From the NCBI RefSeq assembly GCF_027474825.1, contig NZ_CP107030.1, positions 1,556,529-1,620,528 of the forward strand: a stretch of 64,000 nt of DNA, written 5' to 3'. A program made the translations under genes and the position numbers. Under the pieces are notes generated by a model. It made no database searches, was not told the origin of the DNA, and saw only the letters and a program-made list of their open reading frames with translations. This DNA is from Maribacter halichondriae (GTDB lineage: Bacteria > Bacteroidota > Bacteroidia > Flavobacteriales > Flavobacteriaceae). Position 1 is the first letter of the stretch. Each line of letters opens with the position of its first letter. Of the stretch, positions 44,838 through 53,813 are shown in pieces.

Positions 44838-45686
44838 ATGAAACAGTTAATCGTATTTCTTAGCTTTTCGATGGTGTTCTTAAGCTATTCTCAAGAAGAG
44901 GAAGAAAAGCTAAAACAAAATGCATTAAGAGAATCTAAAAATCTCACTTGGGAAGGTAACAAAGACCTTTCGGAAAACAACTTCGTAGAAGCCGAAGTCG
45001 ATTATAGAAAGGCCATTGCCAAGAGTGATGAAAACCCAGCGGCACCCTTTAACTTGGGCAATGCCTACTACAATAAAGAGTCTTTCAGCGAAGCTTTTGG
45101 CCGTTTCAAAGAGGCCGGCGAATCGGCCGGTGACAAGAAAGATAAACATAAAGCCTATCACAATATGGGCAACGTCTTCATGAAAAGAAAAGAATATGAA
45201 AAAGCGGTCGAAGCTTATAAAGAAGCTTTGCGCAACAATCCGACTGATGAAGAGACCCGGTATAATTTGGCCTTGGCAAAAGAAATGTTGAAAAAGGAGC
45301 AAGAAGAACAAAAAAACGACCAAAACGAAGACAACAAGGATAACCAAGATCAAAAAGATAAGGAAGAAAAAAACGAGGATAAAGAAGAGGGAGACAATAA
45401 CGAGGACAAAAAAGACCAAGGAGAAAACGAAGACCAGGGCGAAGAAGAAAAAGAGGAAAATGAAGAAGGAGAAGGCGACGAAAAGGAAGAACAGAAAAAG
45501 CAGCCCGATCAAGGAGACAAACCCGAAGAAGAAGAGCAACAACAACCTCCGCGTCCCAATCAATTGAGTAAGCAACAGATCCAAAACCTGTTGGAAGCCA
45601 TGCAGAATGAAGAAAAAAAGGTACAGGAAAAAATCGATGCCCAAAAGGTAAAAGGCGTTAAAGTGAAGAATGAAAAAGATTGGTAA
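44838..45686 (+). CDS. batC: BatC, TPR protein with long acidic tail
   Basis: A 282-residue protein with a signal peptide (QLIVFLSFSMVFLSYSQ). Three TPR units lie at about residues 30-150 (PAAPFNLGNAYYNKESFSEA, KAYHNMGNVFMKRKEYEKA, EETRYNLALAKEML). A very acidic Glu/Asp/Lys-rich low-complexity stretch of ~80 residues follows, and a short conserved C-terminus (QIQNLLEAMQNEEKKVQEK). TPRs mediate binding to BatA/BatB in the periplasm. The acidic stretch is typical of the family though variable in length. Confidence 0.9.
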   Translation: MKQLIVFLSFSMVFLSYSQEEEEKLKQNALRESKNLTWEGNKDLSENNFVEAEVDYRKAIAKSDENPAAPFNLGNAYYNKESFSEAFGRFKEAGESAGDKKDKHKAYHNMGNVFMKRKEYEKAVEAYKEALRNNPTDEETRYNLALAKEMLKKEQEEQKNDQNEDNKDNQDQKDKEEKNEDKEEGDNNEDKKDQGENEDQGEEEKEENEEGEGDEKEEQKKQPDQGDKPEEEEQQQPPRPNQLSKQQIQNLLEAMQNEEKKVQEKIDAQKVKGVKVKNEKDW

Positions 45687-45695
45687 TCTATAATA

Positions 45696-47474
45696 ATGTC
45701 GATTAAAAAATACATTTCGTTGTTTTCAATGCTGTTCTTGGCCTTCGGGCTGAGCGCACAAGATGATGATGCGGTCACTTTCGAGCTACGATTAAGTAAA
45801 GAGAAGCTGGGTATCAACGAAAGGTTACGGGTAGAATTCGTCATGAATAAAAATGGCGACAATTTCACCCCTCCCGATTTTGAGGATTTTCGCGTATTGA
45901 TGGGTCCTTCTACGCAGATTAGCAACAGTTGGGTAAACGGGGTAAGAAGCTATGAACAGAGCTTTACTTATTTTTTACAGCCTACCGCCCAAGGTACATT
46001 TACCATTAAGCAGGCAACCGTAGAAATAAGTGGGGAAATTTATAAGACGGCGACTAAAAAAGTTACTGTGGGGCCAGCGGTCGACAAGCCGAGCGATGAG
46101 AAAACCGCGGACGATGTTGCCGACGAAAGCCTCCATTTGGTGGCCGAAGTATCGAAAGCTAGCCCCTATTTGAACGAGGCCATCAGTGTGGTCTACAAGT
46201 TATATGTAAGTCCTAATATCAGTGTGTCCAATTATCATCCTTTGGACAATCCTAAATACAACAACTTTTGGAGCCAAGACATTCCGGTATCAAGATTATC
46301 AGCTGAAAATGGCACTTACAAGGGTAAGCCTTATCGTTACGTTGTTTTGAAAAGGGTCGTTCTGTATCCTCAAAAAGCAGGGAAACTCGAAATCGAGCCC
46401 CTTTCACTCGAAGTTACCGTTGATGTGCCGACCAATAAAAGAGATTTTTTCGGACAACGGATTTTTACCCAGACGAACAAAACAGTTTCGGCGGGCAACC
46501 GTACCATACAAGTGAAGGCACTGCCCACCGCCGGTAAACCTGCTAATTTCAGTGGTGCCGTGGGCAATTTTGGTTTTTCGGTCACTACGAGTAAAACCAA
46601 CCTTAATGCTTCTGAATCGTTGCAGGCAAAAGTCGAGGTAAGCGGCAAGGGGAACTTGAAGCTCTTTCAACTTCCTGAACCCAATTTGCCAAGTTCTTTG
46701 GAAGTTTACGAACCAGAGTTTGAAGAAAGTGTCCGTACCACACTATCCGGATCTCAAGGTAAAGTAAGCAATAACTATACTATCGTACCTTCTTTCAGGG
46801 GAAAGTATCCCATCCCCAGCATTTCCTTTTCCTATTTCGACCCCAAGACCGAGAAGTACAATACTATTAATTCAAAAGAAATTGTAATCAATGTCATGAA
46901 GGGTCCGAACAATGCCTCTGGTGATGGTGTAATTCCTTCCGCGGGTAACCGACAGAAAGTTCAGGTCACAGGCGACCAATTCAACTTTATCAAATTGAAA
47001 CCCAATTTATCGGCGATCGGCACCAACTATTTCTTTGGCTCGACATGTTTTTATCTATGGTTATTATTGCCGTTACTACTGATCCCTGTCGCAATACTAT
47101 TAAGAAAGAAGCGAGAAGCGATTGCAGGCGATGTCGCCGGAAACAGAATTAAGAAGGCCAACCGTCTAGCGAGAAAATATCTTTCTACTGCGAAAAAGGC
47201 ATTGGGCAACAAAGAAGCTTTTTATGTGGCACTTGAAAAAGGCTTGCACAACTATCTAAAGGCCAAATTGAAAATAGAGACCAGTGAATTCAGTAAGGAT
47301 AAAATCGCCTCGTTACTTATACAAAAACAAGTCGATGATGCCACCAAAGATGGATTCATAGGCCTCCTAAAAAACTGCGAAATGGCAAGGTATAGTCCAT
47401 TCTCAGATGTACAGATGCAGCAAGATTATGATAAGGCGAGCGAGGTAATTTCACAAATGGACAAGCAATTATGA
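45696..47474 (+). CDS. batD: BatD/oxygen-tolerance family protein
   Basis: A 592-residue protein of the BatD family. A signal peptide (ISLFSMLFLAFGLSAQ) is followed by several immunoglobulin-like domains (residues ~25-440), with segments such as LRVEFVMNKNGDNFTPPDF and PSFRGKYPIPSISFSYFDP. One transmembrane helix (FYLWLLLPLLLIPVAILL) and a cytoplasmic helical domain (ANRLARKYLSTAKKALG) follow. It is an inner-membrane scaffold of the Bat system. Its stop overlaps the batE start by 4 bp (ATGA). Confidence 0.92.
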   Translation: MSIKKYISLFSMLFLAFGLSAQDDDAVTFELRLSKEKLGINERLRVEFVMNKNGDNFTPPDFEDFRVLMGPSTQISNSWVNGVRSYEQSFTYFLQPTAQGTFTIKQATVEISGEIYKTATKKVTVGPAVDKPSDEKTADDVADESLHLVAEVSKASPYLNEAISVVYKLYVSPNISVSNYHPLDNPKYNNFWSQDIPVSRLSAENGTYKGKPYRYVVLKRVVLYPQKAGKLEIEPLSLEVTVDVPTNKRDFFGQRIFTQTNKTVSAGNRTIQVKALPTAGKPANFSGAVGNFGFSVTTSKTNLNASESLQAKVEVSGKGNLKLFQLPEPNLPSSLEVYEPEFEESVRTTLSGSQGKVSNNYTIVPSFRGKYPIPSISFSYFDPKTEKYNTINSKEIVINVMKGPNNASGDGVIPSAGNRQKVQVTGDQFNFIKLKPNLSAIGTNYFFGSTCFYLWLLLPLLLIPVAILLRKKREAIAGDVAGNRIKKANRLARKYLSTAKKALGNKEAFYVALEKGLHNYLKAKLKIETSEFSKDKIASLLIQKQVDDATKDGFIGLLKNCEMARYSPFSDVQMQQDYDKASEVISQMDKQL

Positions 47475-48228
47475 AAAAGTTGATGACATTTCTTCTGTTA
47501 CTGATCTGCTTTTCGGTTTCCGGCCAAAACGAAGCTCTGTTCAGCGAAGCATCGAAAGCTTACAATGGGGGTAATTATGAAAATGCTATCCAAAACTATT
47601 TGGAAATTTTAGAAAATGGTCAACATTCCGCGGAAGTCTATTTCAATTTAGGCAATTCGTATTACAAACTGAACCAAATCGCCCCAAGCATCTATTACTA
47701 TGAAAAAGCCCTATTGTTGCGCCCTAACGATTCAGAAATCAAGAACAATCTGGCCTATGCCCAAAATATGACTCTTGACGCTATCGATGAAATGCCCGAA
47801 ACCGGATTATCAAAAATCAAAAAAACCTAACGGGGTTTCTATCCTTTGACCAATGGGCCAAAACTGCGGTTATCTTTATGATTTTATTCGTGCTACTATA
47901 TATTGCATTCTACTATTTTAGATATTCCACACGTAAACGCATCGCTTTTATTGCAAGTCTGGTATCATTATTTATCGCCATAGTTTCAGTCATATTCGCA
48001 TTTGTACAATTCAGCGATTTTACATCAGACCGCCCTGCCATCGTCTTCTCAGAAGAGATTGCCATTCGCTCTGAGCCAAACGATCGCAGTCAAGAAGTAT
48101 TTACGCTACATGAAGGCACAAAAGTAAATGTGCTGGATGAACTGAACGAGTTTCAAAAAATCAAGATTGCCGATGGCAAGACAGGTTGGGTTCCCAAAGA
48201 AAGTATCAGAGTATTGAAAGATTTTTAA
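47471..48228 (+). pseudogene. batE: BatE (TPR + membrane + SH3), interrupted by a one-base deletion (probably sequencing error)
   Basis: The last Bat gene. The first frame gives a signal peptide (MTFLLLLICFSVSGQ) and TPR units (AEVYFNLGNSYYKLNQIAPS, read in part), then stops at KIKKT. The second frame continues with two transmembrane helices (ILFVLLYIAFYYF and IASLVSLFIAIVSVIFAF) and a bacterial SH3 domain (AIRSEPNDRSQEVF, GTKVNVL, GWVPKESIRVL). Adding one A to the run at 47819-47825 gives KKNLTGFLSFDQWAKTAVIF and a 252-residue protein of normal architecture. The gene is therefore probably intact in the organism. Confidence 0.88.
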
Positions 48229-48287
48229 ACTTTTCTTAACAATAAGTTGATAGTATTACTTTTATATTTACGCTCTTTACACGCCAC

Positions 48288-48584
48288 ATGAAGAAATTTG
48301 CACGTATTTCGCTTCTCATACTATGGCTCTTTGCCATTGTGACACCGAGCGTGAATACTCTATTTGATGTTGACAATCCGGTTGTGGTGACCAATCTCAA
48401 TGAAGAGGAGCAGCAGGAGTCCGGTAAAAAATCGCAGGCCGAAGAAAAAATCGTAAATGACGGCATGTCCGATTTTTCACTGATTGCACAGTCAAAAAAA
48501 TCTATGATGGATGGATATCATCCCTTAGGTTATTTAGATCATACCCTAGAAATACTTCTTCCCCCTCCCGAATATATCGGTTAG
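48288..48584 (+). CDS. Small secreted hypothetical protein before the SulP gene
   Basis: A 98-residue protein with a signal peptide or N-terminal anchor (ARISLLILWLFAIVTPSV) and a polar, Glu/Gln/Lys-rich remainder that ends in a proline-containing motif (LEILLPPPEYIG). I do not recognise a family. It lies 60 bp after batE and 75 bp before a SulP transporter gene, all on the plus strand, and could be co-transcribed with the transporter. No catalytic residues are suggested. Confidence 0.6.
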   Translation: MKKFARISLLILWLFAIVTPSVNTLFDVDNPVVVTNLNEEEQQESGKKSQAEEKIVNDGMSDFSLIAQSKKSMMDGYHPLGYLDHTLEILLPPPEYIG

Positions 48585-48658
48585 TCTTAATCTTAATTCT
48601 TTTTTTAAATTGACTAACCTGTCTTCACTTCCTTTTGAAGGCACAATAACTTTATGAT

Positions 48659-50239
48659 ATGTTCAAATATTTAAAAAACGACTTGCCTGCAAGTATCGTT
48701 GTATTTTTTGTAGCACTGCCCCTTTGTTTGGGTATTGCATTGGCAAGTGGAGCTCCCTTATTTTCAGGCTTGATTGCTGGTATTGTTGGCGGAATCGTGG
48801 TAGGCGCCATTAGCGGTTCACAAATCGGGGTAAGTGGCCCGGCCGCTGGTTTGGCCGCTATCGTGCTAGTTACCATCGGTACCTTGGGCAGTTGGGAGAA
48901 TTTTTTGCTCGCAGTGGTTCTGGGTGGCGTCATTCAATTGGTCTTTGGATTTTTAAAAGCAGGGATTATAGGATACTATTTTCCTTCATCTGTAATCAAG
49001 GGGATGTTGACCGGTATCGGAATCATCATTATTTTGAAACAGATTCCGCATTTCTTCGGATATGATGCTGATCCCGAAGGTGATTTCGCCTTTTTCCAGG
49101 TCGATGGGGAAAACACGTTCTCCGAAATTTTACAAACGTTCAACAATATCAGTCCAGGGGCGACCTTGATAGCCGTTATAGGACTTACCATTTTAATATT
49201 GTGGAGCAACGTTTTGTCAAAAAAAGGCAAGTTCTTTCAACTTGTACAAGGTCCTTTGGTTGCCGTGGTTGTGGGTATCATTTTCTACAATCTGACAAAG
49301 GACAGTGAGTTGTGGGGCATTTCATCAAATCATTTGGTAAGTGTTCCTGTTCCTGAGGATGCTTCCTCTTTTCTGGCACAGTTCAGTTTTCCTAATTTTG
49401 GAGCAATCGGGAATCCGCAGATATGGATTACCGCATTTACCATTGCGTTGGTGGCAAGTCTTGAAACCCTACTTTGTGTAGAGGCAACCGATAAGCTTGA
49501 CCCCGAAAAAAGGGTTACTCCTACCAATCGTGAATTACTGGCGCAAGGTACGGGCAATATTGTCTCGGGGCTGATCGGCGGGTTGCCCATCACCCAAGTG
49601 ATCGTTCGCAGCTCGGCCAATATTCAATCAGGCGGCAGAACAAAGGCATCGGCCATAATTCACGGCTTCTTTTTATTGATTTCGGTCATTCTGATTCCGA
49701 GATTACTGAACATGATTCCTCTTTCCGTTTTAGCGGCCATACTTTTTATCGTTGGCTACAAATTGGCAAAACCCACGCTGTTCAAAACAATGTACGATTT
49801 GGGCTGGAAACAATTCGTGCCGTTCGTCGTAACCGTTTTGGGTATTATTTTTACAGATCTTTTGGTAGGTATCGGCCTTGGGCTCGGGGTAGGTATTATA
49901 GTTATCCTCATAAAAAGCTATCAAAACTCGCACTTTTTGCATATTGAGGATAAGAGTAATGGAAAGCACAAGATAAAAATGACACTTGCCGAAGAGGTTA
50001 CCTTCTTTAACAAAGGCGCCATTTTAAAAGAGCTTGATAGTCTTCCAAGAGACACCTATTTAGAATTGGATGTACGAAAAACAAGATATCTCGACAATGA
50101 CATTATCGAAATTCTTGATGATTTTGCGTTCAAGGCGAAAGAAAGAAATATCGATATACATTTGATTTCTGAGCGGGGTATGGTCGAAAACCCTCCAAGC
50201 TTTATCGAGTTCTTCAAATTAAGGCCAAAATCAGCTTAA
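48659..50239 (+). CDS. SulP family anion transporter with STAS domain
   Basis: A 526-residue SulP/SLC26 transporter with the typical long run of transmembrane helices, beginning LPASIVVFFVALPLCLGIALASG and including GGLPITQVIVRSSANIQSGGR (read in parts). A C-terminal STAS domain follows from about residue 440 (FFNKGAILKELDSLPRDTYLELD). The STAS loop reads YLDNDII, without the Ser/Thr often phosphorylated there. The substrate is probably bicarbonate or sulfate. A carbonic anhydrase two genes on favours bicarbonate; no sulfate-assimilation gene is nearby. Confidence 0.88.
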   Translation: MFKYLKNDLPASIVVFFVALPLCLGIALASGAPLFSGLIAGIVGGIVVGAISGSQIGVSGPAAGLAAIVLVTIGTLGSWENFLLAVVLGGVIQLVFGFLKAGIIGYYFPSSVIKGMLTGIGIIIILKQIPHFFGYDADPEGDFAFFQVDGENTFSEILQTFNNISPGATLIAVIGLTILILWSNVLSKKGKFFQLVQGPLVAVVVGIIFYNLTKDSELWGISSNHLVSVPVPEDASSFLAQFSFPNFGAIGNPQIWITAFTIALVASLETLLCVEATDKLDPEKRVTPTNRELLAQGTGNIVSGLIGGLPITQVIVRSSANIQSGGRTKASAIIHGFFLLISVILIPRLLNMIPLSVLAAILFIVGYKLAKPTLFKTMYDLGWKQFVPFVVTVLGIIFTDLLVGIGLGLGVGIIVILIKSYQNSHFLHIEDKSNGKHKIKMTLAEEVTFFNKGAILKELDSLPRDTYLELDVRKTRYLDNDIIEILDDFAFKAKERNIDIHLISERGMVENPPSFIEFFKLRPKSA

Positions 50240-50250
50240 ATTAAAAAATC

Positions 50251-51087
50251 ATGAAATCAAGTAAAAGAAAATACAAAATAGTGGTGCTTACAGATTTGGG
50301 CAAATCTTCTTATAAAACTCTTAAAAGCACGGTGGGTCTAGCTAAGATAATTCATGGTGACATTGAAGTTTTTTATGTAAAAAAACCTTCTGATATAGTA
50401 GAGAGTGACAATCAACTATCAGCTATGCGCACCATTAACGATAAGCATACCAAGGTAGACAGGCAAATGAAGAGTTTAACTGGCCCTATATCAAAAGAAT
50501 TCGGAATAGATATAAATTATTCATTTGTCTTCGGTAATGTGAAAAATGAAATTAGTGATTATATTGAAAAAAGTCGACCAGATATCGTAGTACTCGGCAA
50601 GCGAAAATCTAAACCTTTTAAATTAATCGGTGATAGTATTACCGAATTCATTTTGAATGTACATGATGGTGTGTTGATGATCGCTTCCGATAAAGGTTGC
50701 CTAGTTCCGAACAAAGAAATCGCTTTCGGCACTTTAAATAGTTCTGAACCCTCTTTCAATTTGGAATTCGCCGAAGAATTAATGGAACATACCCAAAAAC
50801 CGTTGAAATCGTTCAAGATTATCAAAAACTCAGCATCGGCAAAGCAACTTTCAAAATCCACGGATAAAGGAACAATAGAATATGTATTTGAGCACAATGA
50901 TAGTACGGTCAAGAACCTTTCTAACTATCTATCAAAAAATAACATCAATGTATTGTCCATAGATAGAACGAAGAAAGACCCTGATCAAATACAGAACTCA
51001 ATGATGCCGGATATCACTAGCATGATCGGCAAGCTTGATGTAACATTATTAGTTAGCGGAAAGCAAAAATATAAGACGACATATTAA
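50251..51087 (+). CDS. Universal stress protein (tandem UspA-like)
   Basis: A 278-residue cytoplasmic protein. Its N-terminal half is a UspA domain (KIVVLTDLGKSSYKTLKSTV, and VVLGKRKSKPFKLIGDSITEFIL as the nucleotide-binding end, read in pieces). The C-terminal half (AFGTLNSSEPSFNLEFAEEL) is a weaker second copy. It sits 11 bp after the SulP gene and 22 bp before carbonic anhydrase, so it likely belongs to that transcript and may regulate the transporters. Usp domains have been found fused or adjacent to SulP and other transporters. Confidence 0.82.
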   Translation: MKSSKRKYKIVVLTDLGKSSYKTLKSTVGLAKIIHGDIEVFYVKKPSDIVESDNQLSAMRTINDKHTKVDRQMKSLTGPISKEFGIDINYSFVFGNVKNEISDYIEKSRPDIVVLGKRKSKPFKLIGDSITEFILNVHDGVLMIASDKGCLVPNKEIAFGTLNSSEPSFNLEFAEELMEHTQKPLKSFKIIKNSASAKQLSKSTDKGTIEYVFEHNDSTVKNLSNYLSKNNINVLSIDRTKKDPDQIQNSMMPDITSMIGKLDVTLLVSGKQKYKTTY

Positions 51088-51109
51088 CAGAAAAATAAAA
51101 AATAGTACC

Positions 51110-51739
51110 ATGAAAGCACAGACTAAAGAAACACAGGCAGCGATTACACCAGATTCGGCCATAGAAATGTTAAAAGAAGGAAACGAAAGATTCGCTGCGA
51201 ACAAAAAGGCGGATCGCGATTTATTGGAACAGGTTGGTGATACCGCTTCTGGGCAATACCCCTTCGCGACCATATTAAGTTGTATCGATTCCAGGGTTTC
51301 TGCCGAATTGATTTTTGACCAGGGTGTGGGGGATATTTTCAGTGCACGGGTCGCGGGAAACATTGTGAACGAAGATTTGTTGGGAAGTATCGAGTTTGCT
51401 TGCAAGTTAGCTGGCACCAAAGTGGTAGTTGTTCTTGGCCACACCGCCTGCGGAGCCGTCAAAGGGGCGTGCGATGATGCCAAGTTGGGTAATCTAACTA
51501 CTTTATTGCATAAAATAAAACCTGCGGTTGCCGCCGTACCCGAACCTTCCGATGCCGGCTTGCGCAATTCGGGCAATATTGATTTTGTAAATGCCGTCGC
51601 TCGAAAGAACGTTAAAATGACGATTGAGAACACTCGTAGTTTAAGTCCTGTTTTAAAGGAGATGGAAGATAATGGTGAAATAAAAATCGTCGGTGCTATG
51701 TACGATATTAAAGACGGAAGTGTTACTTTTATGAGCTAA
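51110..51739 (+). CDS. Beta-class carbonic anhydrase
   Basis: A 209-residue zinc enzyme that interconverts CO2 and bicarbonate. Zinc ligands C58, H111 and C114 and the D60-R62 dyad are visible in ILSCIDSRVSAEL and GHTACGAVKGA. The order (C-x-D-x-R, then H-x-x-C) is diagnostic of the beta class. There is no signal peptide, so it is cytoplasmic. It is encoded between two SulP transporters, which suggests it traps or supplies bicarbonate imported by them. A strong terminator follows. Confidence 0.95.
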   Translation: MKAQTKETQAAITPDSAIEMLKEGNERFAANKKADRDLLEQVGDTASGQYPFATILSCIDSRVSAELIFDQGVGDIFSARVAGNIVNEDLLGSIEFACKLAGTKVVVVLGHTACGAVKGACDDAKLGNLTTLLHKIKPAVAAVPEPSDAGLRNSGNIDFVNAVARKNVKMTIENTRSLSPVLKEMEDNGEIKIVGAMYDIKDGSVTFMS

Positions 51740-51757
51740 CAGCTAATCCGTTAGAAC

Positions 51758-51786
51758 AAAGCCAATGCCTTTGCATTGGCTTTTTT
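51758..51786 (+). terminator. Intrinsic terminator after carbonic anhydrase
   Basis: GCCAATGC (51761-51768) pairs with GCATTGGC (51773-51780) over a CTTT loop, preceded by AAA and followed by six T. It separates the SulP-Usp-carbonic anhydrase unit from the second SulP gene. Confidence 0.92.
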
Positions 51787-51831
51787 ATTGCCAAAAAGCT
51801 TTATCTTAATCATTCCAGAAAATAAAACTTT

Positions 51832-53697
51832 ATGAAAAATCTCTTTTCCAATCTCAAGGGCGATCTTTTTGGCGGTATTACTGCCGGGATCGTTGCGCTA
51901 CCCTTAGCCCTTGCCTTTGGCGTAAGTTCAGGTCTTGGCCCCAGTGCGGGACTCTACGGAGCTATCTTCATTAGTTTTTTTGCCGCTCTCTTTGGCGGTA
52001 CTAACACCCAGATTTCAGGGCCGACGGCTCCGATGACCGCAGTTAGCATGGTCATCATCGCAGGTATCATTGCGATATATGATGGAAGTGTTGAAAAAGC
52101 TTTGCCGGCAATTCTCACGGTCTTCCTATTGGCAGGCCTCTTTCAAATAGGATTAGGACTTCTTGGTCTTGGAAAATACATACGGTACATTCCTTATCCT
52201 GTAGTATCGGGCTTTATGACCGCTATTGGACTTATTATTATCATTACCCAGATTTTACCGGCCCTTGGGTATTACCCGAAGGAAGATTCCACATTCGTAG
52301 ACCAATTCAAGCCTGAGGCCGAAGAACTGATTCTTGAAAATATATTGAGAGAAGAAGCTGGCGAAGGCATTTTAGTATTGGAAGATTTTGAGGAGACCAT
52401 CAAAAGATCTCACGAAGTTACCGAGCCGGCTATTTTAGAGGAAGCCCAAACTTTGGCCGCTTCGAAAGCATCAGGTGTCATCGGGGCAATAAACGTATTA
52501 CCGAAAGCACTGAAAAACATCAATTGGCTTGAGTTGGCATTGACCCTAGCGACCATAATTATCATTTTTGGTTTTAAGAAAATTACGACGGCGGTACCGA
52601 GTACGTTGGTTGGACTTATTGTTGTTTCAGGCGTGGCCTATGGTTTCGGCCTAGACTATCGTGCCATTGAGCAAATACCTGAGGGGCTGCCCATGCCAAG
52701 GCTCGAAATTTTTACCGAATTTAAGTTGCAGGCAATAACCCCCTACATTTTTACCGCATTGACTCTAGCACTTTTGGGCGCAATTGATTCATTGTTGACT
52801 TCCGTTGTCGCCGATAATATGACGAAGACCAAACACAAACCGAACAAAGAATTGGTAGGTCAAGGAATCGGAAACAGTATCGCTGCGATTTTTGCAGGTC
52901 TTCCCGGAGCCGGTGCTACCATAAGAACGGTCATAAATATCAACTCAGGGGGCAAGACCAAACTTTCGGGAATGATTGCCGGCGTACTGCTATTGATGAT
53001 CTTATTGACGCTTGGTCCGGTGGCATCTCAAATTCCTGCAGCGGTTTTGGCCGGTATTTTGATTACAGTGGGAATCAGCGTAATGGATTACAAGGGATTG
53101 AAAGCCATTCCCAGCTTACCTAAAGATATCAGCTTCGGGCCTATCAAATTGAGTTCAGAGGTCATCATTATGCTTACGGTAATGGCTCTTGCTACTTTTT
53201 GGGATTTGATTTACGCCGTAGGCATCGGTCTCGTTATCGCCTCTTTGATGTTCATGAAGAAGATGGGCGATTTAACTGCCGAACGCTCTGACGTTAAGAG
53301 CTTGGAAAAAGAAAAGGCTTGGGCCGATGAATCGGACTTTCCTAAGAACCTTCGTGAAGAGGTTTTTATCAAGCATCTTAAAGGGCCCTTGTTTTTTGGC
53401 TCCACTAGTGAATTTCAGGCACTTGCCGAACAAATTCCGGATACGGCATCCACAGTCATTATTCGAATGGACCGCATGCAATATATGGATCAATCTGGCC
53501 TTTATACCTTGGAAGACATTCTCATCGACTTAAGAAAATCGAACATCAATGTACTCTTTGTCGATGTATTGCGCCAACCCCGATATATGATGGAGCGGGT
53601 GGATGTTATTCCCGACCTGATTCCCGAAGAACATATTTTCGATACCTTCGAAGAATGTTTAGAATGGGTCAAGTCAAATGTGAAGGATGTCGTTTAA
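51832..53697 (+). CDS. SulP family anion transporter with STAS domain and internal insert
   Basis: A 621-residue SulP transporter, second in the cluster. The membrane core begins LFGGITAGIVALPLALAFGV and includes TNTQISGPTAPMTAV and LPGAGATIRTVININSGG. Compared with the other SulP protein here, it has an extra acidic segment of roughly 45 residues near positions 148-212 (EAEELILENILREEAGEGI, LEDFEETIKRSHEVTEPAI) between membrane helices. The C-terminal STAS domain keeps the Ser in MDQSGLYTLEDIL. It stands after a terminator, so it has its own transcript. Substrate probably bicarbonate or sulfate. Confidence 0.88.
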   Translation: MKNLFSNLKGDLFGGITAGIVALPLALAFGVSSGLGPSAGLYGAIFISFFAALFGGTNTQISGPTAPMTAVSMVIIAGIIAIYDGSVEKALPAILTVFLLAGLFQIGLGLLGLGKYIRYIPYPVVSGFMTAIGLIIIITQILPALGYYPKEDSTFVDQFKPEAEELILENILREEAGEGILVLEDFEETIKRSHEVTEPAILEEAQTLAASKASGVIGAINVLPKALKNINWLELALTLATIIIIFGFKKITTAVPSTLVGLIVVSGVAYGFGLDYRAIEQIPEGLPMPRLEIFTEFKLQAITPYIFTALTLALLGAIDSLLTSVVADNMTKTKHKPNKELVGQGIGNSIAAIFAGLPGAGATIRTVININSGGKTKLSGMIAGVLLLMILLTLGPVASQIPAAVLAGILITVGISVMDYKGLKAIPSLPKDISFGPIKLSSEVIIMLTVMALATFWDLIYAVGIGLVIASLMFMKKMGDLTAERSDVKSLEKEKAWADESDFPKNLREEVFIKHLKGPLFFGSTSEFQALAEQIPDTASTVIIRMDRMQYMDQSGLYTLEDILIDLRKSNINVLFVDVLRQPRYMMERVDVIPDLIPEEHIFDTFEECLEWVKSNVKDVV

Positions 53698-53717
53698 CTG
53701 GCCAGTAAGTAACATTC

Positions 53718-53752
53718 AAAACCGCCTCCTGAGATTCAGAAAGGCGGTTTTT
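53718..53752 (+). terminator. Intrinsic terminator after the second SulP gene
   Basis: AAAACCGCCT (53718-53727) pairs with AGGCGGTTTT (53742-53751) over a 14-nt loop, with T residues at the end. Confidence 0.88.
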
Positions 53753-53787
53753 AATCTCATAACAAGACTTACTTCCCCATAAAGTTT

Positions 53788-53809
53788 TAAATTTGCTGAC
53801 TTAGTTTTG
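53788..53809 (+). promoter_or_regulatory. Two overlapping candidate -7 boxes for pheS
   Basis: TAAATTTG (53788-53795) and TAGTTTTG (53802-53809) both match TAnnTTTG. The second ends 4 bp before the pheS ATG, so the first is the likelier promoter for a transcript with a leader. No clear -33 TTG is seen for either. Confidence 0.4.
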
Positions 53810-53813
53810 CATC

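Noticed and set aside
44925..45644. 239-codon Phe/Leu/Val-rich minus-strand ORF that looks like a membrane protein
   Set aside because: It is the reverse reading of the Glu/Lys-rich stretch of batC, which automatically gives Phe and Leu; not a real gene.
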